From NCBI GenBank assembly GCA_025403435.1, contig CM046353.1, positions 17,137,875 to 17,201,874 of the forward strand: a stretch of DNA of 64,000 bases, in the 5' to 3' direction. The translations under genes were made by a program, and so were the position numbers. The number at the start of each line of letters is the position of its first letter. Positions within the stretch are counted from its first letter, which is position 1. Below the pieces are notes generated by a model. It was not told the origin of the DNA and did no database searches. It was given only the letters and a program-made list of their open reading frames with translations. Source of the DNA: Artocarpus heterophyllus. Its lineage: Eukaryota; Streptophyta; Magnoliopsida; Rosales; Moraceae. Of the stretch, positions 48,721 to 60,849 are shown piece after piece.

Positions 48721-49485
48721 TATTATCCACTTTAGCCTTTAGAAAGGAAGAAGTAGGGAAATACCTTACTTTAAGCACCGAGCTAATAAGGAGTGAGGCA
48801 ACAACAAACAACGCCAACCTGTCTAGCTAGGCTTTATTAAAAGACAAGAGACTGAAGCTTCTCACATAGTGTAGTTGGGATCTTAAAAAACACTCATAGT
48901 GTAGGTGGATGTAACTTAGATCACGACCTTTATCAAAATCTCTCTGCCACCCACCAAAAAAAAATCATCTCTTTTATATTTGGAGTTTCTTCCGAACTCT
49001 CTCTCATATTGTACTAAATTTCCTCCTTTCACTTATTCCAACAAAAGATGGTAGCCCTAAATGCATGTCATGGGAATCATTTGAAAGAATTCCCAAGATG
49101 TTAAACATCTCTTCATGTCTTCTATCATCCATATTAGTCCTAAAGTGTTGAAAAAAATGGTTAATAACTATTTTGAGGAGCCATTTTGAAGCCTAATTTT
49201 TAGTGGAACCCACTTTGTAAAAGTGATAGATCTTGGTGTATTTGCATTTTCCATCGCGAGGAGATCGAAATCATATGTCTATATGCTCAAAATGGTAATC
49301 GGATGAATAAGAAATTGATGCTCATAATGTGCTCATTGACATTTGAATTTTGTTAGAAGAAGCCTAAATACGGAGTTCTATATTAATTAGGCATTAAAAC
49401 TTGACATCTCCTGACATGTATAAGTACTAGGGTCTTTCTCTACATCTAGCCACCTACGAAATTGCACATAAAAAATAACACAAAG
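48721..49485. other. Unassigned DNA between the LINE relic and the Copia element
   Basis: This may include further LINE sequence up to about 49150 and the missing start of the Copia 5' LTR, but I could not align either. No gene was seen. Confidence 0.4.
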
Positions 49486-49489
49486 CTTT

Positions 49490-51208
49490 CCTGTTGTATA
49501 TCCCTAACGAGAGATGGTTTGTCTTGGCCATCGGACGTGAACTCCGCGAATAGAAATATTGGCATATTGTCATAGGTGATGATGTGTTGGATCGGGACAT
49601 AAAGTGAATTGATTTGGATTAATAATTTTGTCTCGACAAATCAATTTACTTTAGACAATCATATGTATTGTATCTTAATCTTGAGATGAATAATGGGCCC
49701 ATTGTCTTGACTTATGTCTTTTGATGTACCAAAGGGTGACATCCAGATTTTATGTTGGTACGCATGCCGGTACATTGGAGGCATGACTCTTGATAGCATA
49801 GACCTGTTATTCATAGATATGGAATCCATAGCTCCTCTTCAGGAGTAGTTGATATCCTCTTATATGCGTTATCATGTAATTGAAAAACTAGAGCGCTCAA
49901 CCATTTGGATACATAGGTGTAACCGAATGGTATACCGTCTATGGATGGTAAGTTTTCCGATGGTGAGATAATAGAACGTAAGATAAAAACAATAAGGAAG
50001 GCAAGACAGAATTTATCCTTAAGCCGATTATAGATAATCATATAGGGATACGATACATTATGATATTCATGGAGACTTAGCTGTACGAGTTTTGTAATTC
50101 TATATGATTCGAGAATGCAGCTCCAAACTTTTAGTGGTAGCGTTGGAGTTGATAATTATGAAATGTATATCTAGGATATTAGGTTTCATAGTTATCAGAA
50201 GCATGAACTATATAGGTCCATCAAGTCCCCTTTGCTAGCTCATACTAAATCCTGTAACGATACGACGTGCTTTTCCAATAATTGGTGACTTATGTCAAAT
50301 TATCAGATTTGCTGAAATTTGGTAGAATCAGATAATTCATGTTTATTTATCAGTTTAATTAATTTTGTAAAAAATTAATTCAAGACAAACTTGTTGAATT
50401 ATCGGGATCAGATAATTCATGTCTGTTTATCGATTGGATTAATTTTGAATTAATTTAAGATAAATTTGTTGAATTATTAGGAATATTTATTTTCCTAGAG
50501 ATTATCTAGATATGACTATTTTAATCAGATAACTTCTCTATTGGGTTATTTGAATTAAAACTGAGGCTCTATCCTAAGAATCTCAGGTGGGAAATAAAGA
50601 TTCACAAGGATCATTTATCGTAAGTTTGGCAGGCCGATCTTTAAGTTCGGCCTGCCAATGGAGTAAGTTTGGTAGCCGATCTGCCAGTTTGGCCTGCTGA
50701 CCAAGCGATGAAAGATTACGTGTTTTTACGCGGATTTTATCATATATTGATCTTGATTCGAATTTTTAAGGCCTTATCTGATAAGGACTAACCCCTGAAC
50801 CCAACCTCTATAAAAAAAAGGGAGTAAGATTCATTGTTATTTAGATTAGTTGAGAAATCTATGATGAGACTCCACCAGTGAGACTCTTAAACTCCCCAGA
50901 AAGTTGTTGTTCACAAATCACGAACACTAGCTTTGGATTTTCTTAATTGGTTGGAAGCAGAGTCGCCTGGTGGAAGAGCTATACGAATGTGCCCACATAC
51001 ACACCGATCGTGGATAGAGAATAACAAAGAAGGCCAGTTGGTTGAGGTCCTTCTGGAACGTTCTTCTCTTCACGGATTGCGAAGCTTTTTGACAAACAAG
51101 GTTAGTAAGATCTAGTTAATTTATGCTTACAATGTGTCAAACTTGTGTTTTGGAAAAATACACTGATATAAAAATTTTAAAATTTCTCTGCGTACTATTT
51201 TTCCAACA
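49490..51208 (+). repeat. 5' LTR of Copia element A, left end missing
   Basis: From about 49493 (TTGTATATCCCTAACGAGAG) it aligns with 57153 onward in the 3' LTR, but the first 290 bp or so of the LTR have no counterpart. It also has about 190 bp (roughly 50095-50280) absent from the 3' LTR. A TATA box (CTCTATAAAAAAAAGGG) lies near 50806. The end is TTTTTCCAACA at 51208. Confidence 0.8.
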
Positions 51209-51210
51209 AT

Positions 51211-51226
51211 TGGTATAAGAGTCAGG
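51211..51226 (+). other. Primer binding site of Copia element A
   Basis: TGGTATAAGAGTCAGG lies 2 bp after the LTR. It matches the tRNA-Met-type site TGGTATCAGAGCCAGG at 14 of 16 positions; both mismatches are transversion or transition changes that fit decay. Confidence 0.75.
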
Positions 51227-52900
51227 TTTTTACATAAATTTGCAAGTTTGTGATCATGCTATACGTATAAATTATGTGACCTTGATCTCTCCTATGCCTG
51301 AATATTAATTTTTAGAAGAGTTGACACTCTAGGGTTTCTAAATATATGTTGTCATGGATTATATGGTGAATGTTTATTAATTAATTATGGTTGATTAAAT
51401 TATTATTTATTTATTTATTAATTAATTAATTTTTGACGGTTATAGTTCCTTAGAGGTTAGAATGTGTATCTAGGTTTTTCATGTAATTAGATGGCAGACT
51501 ATTATCTCCATCTAAGAATTATTATTTAATTTTAAATTTGTAAAAATTTTGTAATTAAATAATCATTCGAAGAAGACAGATCTAAAAGATGGATGATAGC
51601 GTTCCCTAGGTATTTTCTAAGTCTCTAAAATTTTATGTTTTTGAATTGTTGAAAATAAAATTAAAAAACTACGTAAAACTGTATTTTCTGAAAAAATGTT
51701 ATTTCTACTCGGTCGGCATGCCGAACCCTCCAATTTGGCAGGTTGATGGTCGCAGATCGACAAGCCAGACTTCAGGTTTGGTAGGCCATTAGCGGGGTAG
51801 AAATCTGATGGCTTTGGTGACAGGTTGAACTTTCTAGTTCGACAAGCCGAATTGTCATGATCAGCAGGCCGGCCTGAAAATATCACCAGGCCGATGGATC
51901 ATGACTGTCAGGTCGATCACACAGATTGACATGCCGACAAAGAGCTATAATTTTTCAAAAAAGGTGCGTATTTGGTGTAGTTTTGATTTTGTTTTTAAGA
52001 CAATTTTGAAAAACATTAAATTTGAATATGACTGAAAATATGGAGTTTTTGATTTATGCGGGATTGAAGACTTGAAGATGGATGCTACATAGAGAAGGAT
52101 ACAATTTAAAGATTCAAGGATAAAGAATCGATAATATGTTTCGATTATCTGTTGTAATCTTTATTTTTTTTTCTCTAAGATGGAACCATAATATTACAGT
52201 TGTTTATTATGTTGCTTGTGACTTTGCATGATTGCTTTGCTTTTTTGTATTATAATATGATTTGTTATGTATATTGATAACATATCATATAGAATAGGGA
52301 GTGCCGCTCACTAAAAAATTATTCATGCATGCTTATAAAATAAAACCTTAATTTCAAAAGATTGATTAGGATAAGGTTTTCGAAGAAAGGACCTACGGCC
52401 TTCATCGTTGGTCCATAGCTAGCACATGGTGGTTCTGACCCATAGGAAGGGAGTTCATCATATACTAGGTTGGATTTCTAGAGGATAGGGTATTTTAGCA
52501 TGATTTATGGTTGTACACCCCTAAATGGTGATTATAAATCATGGATAAAATATTAAAATGATGGTTATACACTCATGTTAATTTTATTATTAACCTTCCC
52601 TAGGAGCTCTGTTAATAAAATTAATGGCCAAAGAAACAATTATTAATATATATTGGATCATATGGGTCCTGGACGACATATAATAATTAGGAGAAGATCT
52701 GTGTTCCTGATTGAATTTGGCAAGATTCCCCTAGGAGCTTGTTGAATTCTAAGTTGGGAATTATCGTTGTAACGTTGTGATATTTTCAAGATTTTGACAC
52801 ATAAACACATTTGTATATTTTACATGATTGTGTTGTCTTACTAAATTATTATGATATGTTTGCTTATGTTTGGTATATGATTTTTTATTGTAGATTAAAA
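51227..52900 (+). other. Leader of Copia element A with GGCAGGCC-like repeats
   Basis: About 1.67 kb without coding signature. Around 51710-51930 lies a cluster of roughly ten variants of a 10-15-bp motif (CGGCATGCCGA, GACAAGCCGAA, AGCAGGCCGG and others). Confidence 0.6.
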
Positions 52901-53716
52901 ATGTCTAAAAATACTTTATCATCGATACTTGACAAAAACCAATTAACCAGAGAGAACTATGATGATTGGAAATGAAACCTAAATATCGTCCTTTCCTTTG
53001 CGAAACTTAAATTTATGTTGACAACTCTGTGTCTTCCCGAGTGTGCAGGAGATTCCACTAATGAGCAAATCCAATTGTATGATCACTAGAAAGATGCTAA
53101 TGATCAGGCCCACTGTTATGTTATGGCCAACATGAATAACATGCTGCAGGCTCAACATGAGGATTATGAGACTGCTAGGCAAATCTTTGATAATTTGGAA
53201 GACATGTTTGAAGGCCAGGCCTTAACAAAGTAGCAAGGAGTGCTTCGAAAACTCTTGAACTATAAGCAGAGACCAGGGACGTCTGTAAAGGAGCATATGA
53301 TGTTAGTTATGAGTTACCTCGCTGAGGCTCAGACCAATGAAGCTGATATCGATGCTGAAACTCAGATGACTATTGTCTTTGAAACTTTGTCTAAGGAATT
53401 TATCTTGTTTAGAGCTACTTTTAATTTAAGCAATAGGCAGGATATGACCTTGACTTAGTTGATGAAGCAGTTATAAGAGTTTGAACTGCTAATTAGGGAG
53501 TCTCCTACTGGTGGCGAAGCCAACTTGGCGGCTGCCTTTGGTTCCAATCCTTACCCAAGGAATGGAAAAAAGCAATGGGCCAAGAATGAGAAGTCTTCAT
53601 TTCCTGCGAACGACAAGAACAAGAAGAAAAAGAAGAAGAACCCGAAGAAGCTAAAGTGCTTCTATTGCGGGAAGGTCGAGCACATAAAGAAGAATTGCAA
53701 GGACTTCTTTTCCTGA
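52901..53716 (+). pseudogene. Copia A gag, broken
   Basis: From ATG 52901 (MSKNTLSSILDKNQLT) the frame reads a UBN2-type Copia gag (NYDDWK, then LLNYKQRPGTSVKEHM, FNLSNRQDM). It includes a Lys-rich linker and a zinc knuckle-like CFYCGKVEHIKKNC (CX2CX4HX4C intact). In-frame stops interrupt it in at least five places, including after DDWK and after DMTLT. Most are one transition from a Gln, Trp or Arg codon. Confidence 0.85.
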
Positions 53717-53739
53717 AGAGGTAGGTGTGATATTCTGTA

Positions 53740-56700
53740 TTTAGAAACTTGTTTAGTTGAGAAATCCAGTGACATTTGGGTCATAGATTCTAGAGCAACT
53801 AATCATGTTTGTGTTTCTTGTTTAAAAAAATGAGAAGTCTGCTTCGTGAAAACTTCACGCTTCGGATGGGCAATGGATCCTTAGTCTTAATTGAAGTAGT
53901 GGGAGACGTCCATCTTCATTTTAATAATTGTATGATTTTAATTTTACGAGATTGTTTTTATGTTCTTAAATTTAAAAAGAATTTAATTTCTGTAGCTTGT
54001 TTATTTAAAGACTCCTATTTAGTTTCGTTTAATAATAAAGGTGATTCGTAAAAACAAGTCTTTTATCTATTCAAGATGGATGCAAAATAATCTATATTTT
54101 ATCAAACCTAAGATGGACTTACTGCTTAATGTTGAGATAAATGATAATAACTCTAAAAGAGTTAAAACTTCTCACTCTAATAAGACTTATATTTGGCATT
54201 TATGACTTGGTCATATTAATCTAAATAGGATTCAAACGTTGGTAAGGAACGGACCTTTAAGTCATTTAAAGATAGAATCTATACTACAATGTGAATCTTG
54301 TTTGGAGTGTAAAATGACCAAAAGACCATTTGGGTCTAAAGGCACTAAGGCTGAAGAGGTTCTAGAACTTGTGCATTGTGATGTTTACGGACCAATGAAT
54401 ATATGGACACAATGAGGGTATGAATACTTCATCAATTTTATTGACGATTACTTAAGGTATGGGTATGTGTACCTAATGCACCACACAAGCAAAACTTATA
54501 CAAGTTTAGGGAGTTTTTGGCTGAAGTGGAAAAGCAATTAGGTAGACCCATAAAGGCACTTTAATCCGATCAAGGTGGAGAATACCTTTCTGACGAATTC
54601 TTGGGACACTTATTAGAGAATGAGATTTTATCCTATTTGACTACGACGGGCACTCTGCAGTAGAATGGCATAATTGAGAGAAGAAATTAGACTTTGTTGG
54701 ACATGGTTAGGTCCATGATGAGTTATTCATCATTAACTTTGTCCTTTTGCGGATATGCACTACAAACCGCATGTTATCTTTTAAATAATGTGCCTTCAAA
54801 ATCGGTTCCTAAAACTCCTCACGAGTTGTGGACTGGCAAAAAGACATCCTTAAACCATATTCGCATATGGGGATGTCCGGCTCATGTCCTGTTAAGGGAT
54901 GCGAATAAATTAGAAGCATGTTCGGAAGTTTGTATGTTTGTAGGATATCCAAAAGGGACTAAAAGAGGTTACTTTTATAACCTAAAGGAAAATGAAGTCA
55001 TGGTTTCACCTAATGCAACTTTCCCTGAGAAAAGTTACATGGACGACTTTAAGCCTCGAAGCAAAGTGGTGCTAGAGGAGTTGGCGAGTGATTCGATCAC
55101 TCCCGGGGTTCCGAATGAAACCGTTCTAATCAGTGTAAAAAAACCAACTGAACCCAAACAACAACTTAAGGAGCTTCGGTGTAGTAGGAGGATCGGGCGT
55201 TAACCCGAGAGATACATGTTCAATGGTAAGGCCTACTTGGCTGAACTAGATGAACATGATAGGGATCCTTACACTTGTACAGAGGCTATGGAAGATGTTG
55301 ATTCGAAACTTTGGACAGAGGCCATGAACACAGAGATGAAGTCTATAGAGACTAATCGGGTTTGGGAGTTTGTGAATCTTCCCGAAGAGGTAAAACCCAT
55401 AGGGTGTAAGTGGATCTATAAGAGAAAGAGAGGAGTGGATGGAAAGGTCAAAACCTTTAAGGCTAGACTGGTAGCTAAGGGATACACGCAAAAGGAAGGA
55501 ATCGATTACGAGGAAACCTTTTCGCCTATAGCCATGCTTAAATCCGTTCGCATTCTCTTGTCCATAGCTGCCGCTCTCGACTACGAGATTTGGCAGATGG
55601 ATGTCAAGGCGTCCTTTCTAAATGGCTATCTTGATGAGTCCATCTATATGGAACAACCAAACAGGTTCAAGACCAAGGGTCAGGAGGGTAAGGTTTGTAA
55701 GCTGCTAAAGTCAATATATGGACTTAAGTAGGCTTCCCATTATTGGAACATAAGATTTGATCAAGTAATCAAGACTTATGGGTTCGCACAAAATATGGAC
55801 GAACCATGTGTGTACAAACACATTAAGTATGGGAATGTGGCTTTTCTACTGCTATATGTAGATGACATTCTGTTCATTGGCAATGACGTTAGGGTGTTGT
55901 CATTGGTCAAATTATGGTTGACCAAGAAGTTTGACATAAAGGACTTGGGTGAGGTTAATTTGGTTCTCAGTATCCAGATTTTTCGAGATAGGAAGAACAG
56001 AATGATAGCTTTGTCCCAGGCCGGCTACTTAGATAAGATTCTTAGGAGGTTTGCAATGCAAGATTCCAAGAAAGGTAGGCAACCATCTAGGTCTAGAATT
56101 ACTCTTTCTAAGAAAGACTCTTCAAAGTCTGATGAAGAAAGAGAATACATAAAGAAGGTGCCTTATGCTTCAGCAGTGGGTAATCCCATGTATGATATGC
56201 TTTGCACGCAACCGGATATTTGTTATACGGTCGGGATTGTAAGTTAATTTTAGGCAAATTCAAGACCAAACTATTGGGTTACGGTCAAGCATATTTTTAA
56301 GTACTTGAGAAGGACTCGAGGGTATATGCTTGTGTATTCGGGTGAGGACTTAACTCCTCTAAGATACACTGACTTAGATTTCCAATCCTGTTTGGATTCG
56401 AGGAGATCGACTTTGGGTTTTGTGTCTACTTTGGGTGGCAGTGCCATCAGCTAGAGGAGTGTGAAGCAAGATTGCACTTTGGATTCAATGATGGAGGCCG
56501 AATATGTGGTAGCTAGTGATGCTTCTAAAGAAGTAGTGTGGCTCCACAAGTTCCTTAGGGATCTTGAAGTAGTTCCTGGTATGGATAAGGCAATATCACT
56601 ATACTGTGATAACAGTGCGGCGGTAACTAATGCTAAGGAACTAACATTTCACAAGAAGAGTAAGTATATTGATCGAAAGTATCATGTGATAAAGGACTTC

Positions 56701-56844
56701 ATAGAGGGCAGGCATGTCGCTGTTTGCAAAATCGCATCCGAGGACAATTTGGTTGATCCATTCACGAAGACACTAACTGCGAGAGTTTTCGAGAGGCATG
56801 TAGAAGCTATGGGGATACGAGATTTGTCATATTTACTCACTTAG
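53740..56844 (+). pseudogene. Copia A pol (protease-integrase-RT-RNase H), broken
   Basis: Protease begins at VIDSRATNHVC (near 53784), where the catalytic D-S-G-A reads D-S-R-A. Integrase shows WHL-stop-LGH, CESCLECK, then DQGGEY and NGIIERRN from about 54190 to 54700. RT spans 55216 to about 56000 with WQMDVKASFLNG and LLYVDDIL. RNase H runs to 56844 with MEAEYV, YCDNSAA and KSKYIDRKYH. Stops include 54203-54205, 55729-55731 and 56452-56454. The order integrase before RT is diagnostic of Copia. Confidence 0.88.
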
Positions 56845-56847
56845 TGC

Positions 56848-56857
56848 AAGTGGGAGA
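56848..56857 (+). other. Polypurine tract of Copia element A
   Basis: AAGTGGGAGA lies directly before the 3' LTR and just after the RNase H stop codon. Confidence 0.85.
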
Positions 56858-56858
56858 T

Positions 56859-58627
56859 TGTTAGACATGTATGCCCTAATGAGTAAAAATATAATATGTT
56901 TTTGGAGACATTTTTATTAATAAAAGATCTATTTATTATTCATATACCAAATCTTGTCCTCTTTATGTTCATATTTATTGAATGTATGATAAGCAAACAA
57001 AAGTCTGAGATTGTCGGTCTAAACATTTAAGAATTTGGCATATGATGGACAGATTATGCAGAAGATACGATTCTTAAGGTGACAGTCTAAATCGTAAGAT
57101 CCGCAATCGAGGGAATAAAGTTGGGCGCTTTATTCATGCAAAGATTGTTATGTTGTCTATATCCCTAATGGGAGATGGTTTGTCTTGGCCATCGGAGGTG
57201 GACTTCGCAAATAAAAACATTGGCATATTATCATAGGTGACGATGTGTTGGATCGAGACATAAAGTGAATTGATTTGGAGTAATAATTCTGTCTCAGCAA
57301 ATTGATTCACTTTAGATAATCATATGTGTTGTATCTTAATCTTGAGATGAATAATGGGCCCGTTGTCTTGACTTATGTCTTTTGATGTACTAAAGGATGA
57401 CATCTACATTTTATGTCGGTACGCATGCCGGTACATTGGAGGCATGACTCTTGATAGCGTAGACCTGTTATTCATAGATATGAAATCTATAGCTCCTCTT
57501 CACGAGTAGTTGATATCCTCTTATATGGTTATCCTGTAATTGAAAAACTGAAGCGCTTAACCATTTGGATACATAGGTGTAATCGAATGGTATACCGTCT
57601 GTGGATGGTAAGTTTTCTGATTGTGAGATAATGGAATGTAAGATAAAAATAATTGGGAAGGTAAGATAGAATTTATCCTTAAGCCAATTATAGATAATCC
57701 TATGGGGATACGATACATTATGATATGTCATCGAGACTTAGCTGTACAGGCTTCGTAATTGATGACTTATGTCAAATTATCAGATTGGCTAAAATTCGGT
57801 AGAATTAGATAATTCATGTTTATTTATCGGTTGAATTGATTTTGTGAAAAATTAATTCAAGAAAAACTTGTTGAATTATCAGGATCAGATAATTCATGTC
57901 TGTTTATCGGTTGGATTAATTTTGAATTAATTCAAGATAAACTTGTTGAATTATTAGGAATATTTATTTTCCTAGAGATTATCTAGATATGACTGTTTTA
58001 ATTAGATAACTTCTCTATTGGGTTATTTGAATTAAAACTGAGGCTCTATCCCATGAATCTCGGGTGGGAAATAAAGATTCATAGGGATCATTTATCGTAA
58101 GTTTAGCAGGCCGATCTGCCAGTTTGGCCTGTCGACCAAGCGGTGAATAGATCACGTGTTTTTAGTGGATTTTATCAGATATTGATCATGATTTAAATTT
58201 TTGAGGCCTTATCTGATAAGGACTAACCCCTGGACCCAATCTCTATAAAAAAAGGGAGTAAGACTCATTGTTATTTAGATCAGTTGAGAAATCTAGAGTG
58301 AGACTCTGAAACTTCTCGGAAAGCTGTTGTTCACAAATCACGAACACCAGCCTCAAGTTTTCTCAATTGGTTGGAAGGACAGTCGCCTGGTGGAAGAGCT
58401 GTACGAGTGTACCTGCACACATACTGATTGTGGACAGATAATAACAAAGAAGGCTAGTTGGTTAAGGTCCTTTTGGAATGTTTTTCTCTTCACGAATTGC
58501 AGAGCTTTTTGACAAACTAGGTTAGTAAGATCTGGTTAATTTTTGCATATAGTGTGTCAAATTTGTATTTTAGAAAATACTATGATATAAAAATTTTAAA
58601 ATTCTGCTGTATACTATTTTTCTAACA
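56859..58627 (+). repeat. 3' LTR of Copia element A
   Basis: A 1769-bp LTR beginning TGTTAGACATG and ending TTTTTCTAACA (TGTTAG/CTAACA inverted ends). CTCTATAAAAAAAGGG near 58240 is the likely TATA box. One GCAGGCCGATCTGCC motif occurs near 58110. Confidence 0.9.
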
Positions 58628-59500
58628 AATGTTGTTTTAAGTTCTCCAAAGGTGGTGTTCGATCATGCATAAACCACTTCATTTGTTGTTGTATCATAGG
58701 AGACAGACGTTCGTTAAATCATCGTGCACAATCGGAGGGGACGAATCTATTTTAAGAAAAGTGTAATCCACACGTGCCTCAACTACCATTTTCGTTCAAA
58801 TTGAGATTCTGAAGGTTGAATTTCGTTGTAATATTTTATTTCTAATTTCATTCAAACATTCTTTCCTTTATATTGTACTTATTCGTTGAACCTCCTATAT
58901 TTTGCTAACAGTCTTAAAAAGGACTTAGTTCCATTGATGACGAACAAGTTTTGGATGCCAAGATACGACAAGTTTTTTTTTTTGTTCCGTTCTTGTCTTC
59001 AGTTTATGCATGTTATGTGTTTTAGTTATTTCCTTGAAAATTTTGCTCAACATTTAAAGCTCAAAACGTTTCATATTTTGCTTACGTTTATGTTTTGTTC
59101 TAACTTTTGGTTTATAAACGTTTACAGATTATATATATATATATATATATATATATTCCTACATATAACATTTTTTTCTTTGTTTACGGTTTTGTTTGTT
59201 TAAGTTATATATATATATATAATAGTTTTTCCTTATTTGCCTTTTTTTTTGTTATATTATGTTATAACAGTTATATATCATAATAGTTTATCTTTACATA
59301 TTTTGTTTTATTATATTATAACATAACTGTTCTTTGTTAATGTTTTGTTACAACAAATTACGGTTTTCAGTTACTTGCTATATTAAACTGTTTTAATATA
59401 TATACAATTTGGTCTTTTACCTAAAAAAACGTGAATTTATCTTTAGTATAAATTCTAAGACTTAGACTTTGGTTTTTTTTTTTTTTTTGAAGTTGAAGAA
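58628..59500 (+). other. Leader-like DNA before Copia element B
   Basis: AT-rich sequence with an (AT)n run (59128-59156) and T tracts. It may be the leader of element B, into which element A inserted, but no LTR or primer site for B was identified. Confidence 0.4.
59128..59156. repeat. (AT)n microsatellite
   Basis: About 14 AT units. Confidence 0.9.
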
Positions 59501-60780
59501 ATGGGAGATAACGTGAATGTCGTTCCAACTGAGAATGTTCCAATTGGGAGCACTTCCGATACACCGGTGTTGTCATCTCGGGTTTATGCCTCCACTTTGA
59601 TGCAACCTTTGTCCGTTTTGGTTCTTGTGAAACACAATGAGAAACCTAAGAAATTCAGTGGACTAAATTTCAAAACTTGGCAACAAAGATGTTGTTCTAT
59701 TTGACAACACTATTAGAGAGTATGAAACAGATGCCCAGACTTTGCTTGCTGTTGAAATAAGGAAGCATTCTAATTTCTTGTGCAAGAACTATATTCTAAA
59801 TGGGTTGACTGATGCACTTTATAATGTGTATAGTCTGAAAAAAAGGCCAAAGAAGTGTGGGAGTTTTTGGACCACAAGTACAAAATAAAATATACTGGTG
59901 CTAAAAGGTTCATAGTTGGACAGTCCATGAACTAATGAATGGTGGATTACAAGACTGTAATTAGTCATGTTCAAGAACTGCAATTACTTATTCATGAAAT
60001 TCATGCAGAAGGAATGGTAATTAGTGACTCTTTTCAAGTAGTTGTAATTATGAAGATCCTACCCCTTGCGTGAAATGACTTCAAGAAATATCTGAAGCAC
60101 AAGCATAAGGAGATAAGTGTTGAAGATCATATTGTTTGACTTCACATTGAGGAAGACAATAGAGGATCTAAGGAAAAAATTTCTAACAAGTCTGTTGCCA
60201 AAGCAAATGTGGTGGAGCATGACAAAGCTCCAAGAATAAGAAAAACAAGTCAGGGTTCAAGCTGGGACCAAAGGGAGGAATTTCAAAGAAGCAGAAATTC
60301 TAAGGGAAGTGTTTCAACTATGACAAGGAGTTGGCAGATTGTAGGCTACCAAAGGGAAACAAGAAGGAAGAGGCCAATGTGGTGGACATCATCACACAAG
60401 AAGTATCAGACATCAGTCTTTTTGTTGTGGTCTTTGAAGTTAACATTGTGGACTCTAATCCAAAGGAGTGGTGGCTAGACATAAGGGCCACACGCCATGT
60501 TTGTTATGATAGAGCTGCCTTTACTAAGCTTGTACTATCAAATTTTTGAGAGAAGCTGTATATGGGTAACTCTGCCACATCTGAGATCAAAGGCAAAGGG
60601 ATGGTATTTCTAAAAATGACATCAAGCAAGGAAGTCAAGCTGCAAAATGTGTTGTATGTGCCTGATATCCAAAAGAATCTTATTTCTAGAACTCTGCTGA
60701 GTTCACATGGCTTCAAGATGGTTTTTGAGGCTAATATATAGTTTTGTCTAAACATAGGATGTATGTGGGAAAGGGGTATG
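59501..60780 (+). pseudogene. Copia B gag and protease, broken
   Basis: Gag reads KKFSGLNFKTWQ before a frameshift at about 59690. Then EVWEFLDHKYK-like and VVDYKTVISHVQELQLL-like pieces appear in changing frames. The zinc knuckle is ruined (one Cys reads as Tyr and the His is missing before DCRLPKGNKK). Protease reads WWLDIRATRHVC, where the catalytic D-T/S-G-A has become D-I-R-A. Confidence 0.8.
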
Positions 60781-60849
60781 TGAAAAAATGTATGTGAAAA
60801 ATAAATGTAATAGCTGTTAAGCCCAATTCCATTAATAAAAGCAAAAAGT

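Larger units (their letters stand above)
49490..58627 (+). mobile_element. Decayed Copia LTR retrotransposon (element A)
   Basis: Domain order is gag, protease, integrase, RT, RNase H, which defines Copia. LTRs lie on both sides in the same orientation: a 5'-truncated one ending at 51208 and a complete one at 56859-58627. The two differ by many substitutions and by indels, so the insertion is old. All coding parts carry stop codons. It cannot make its own proteins. Confidence 0.88.
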
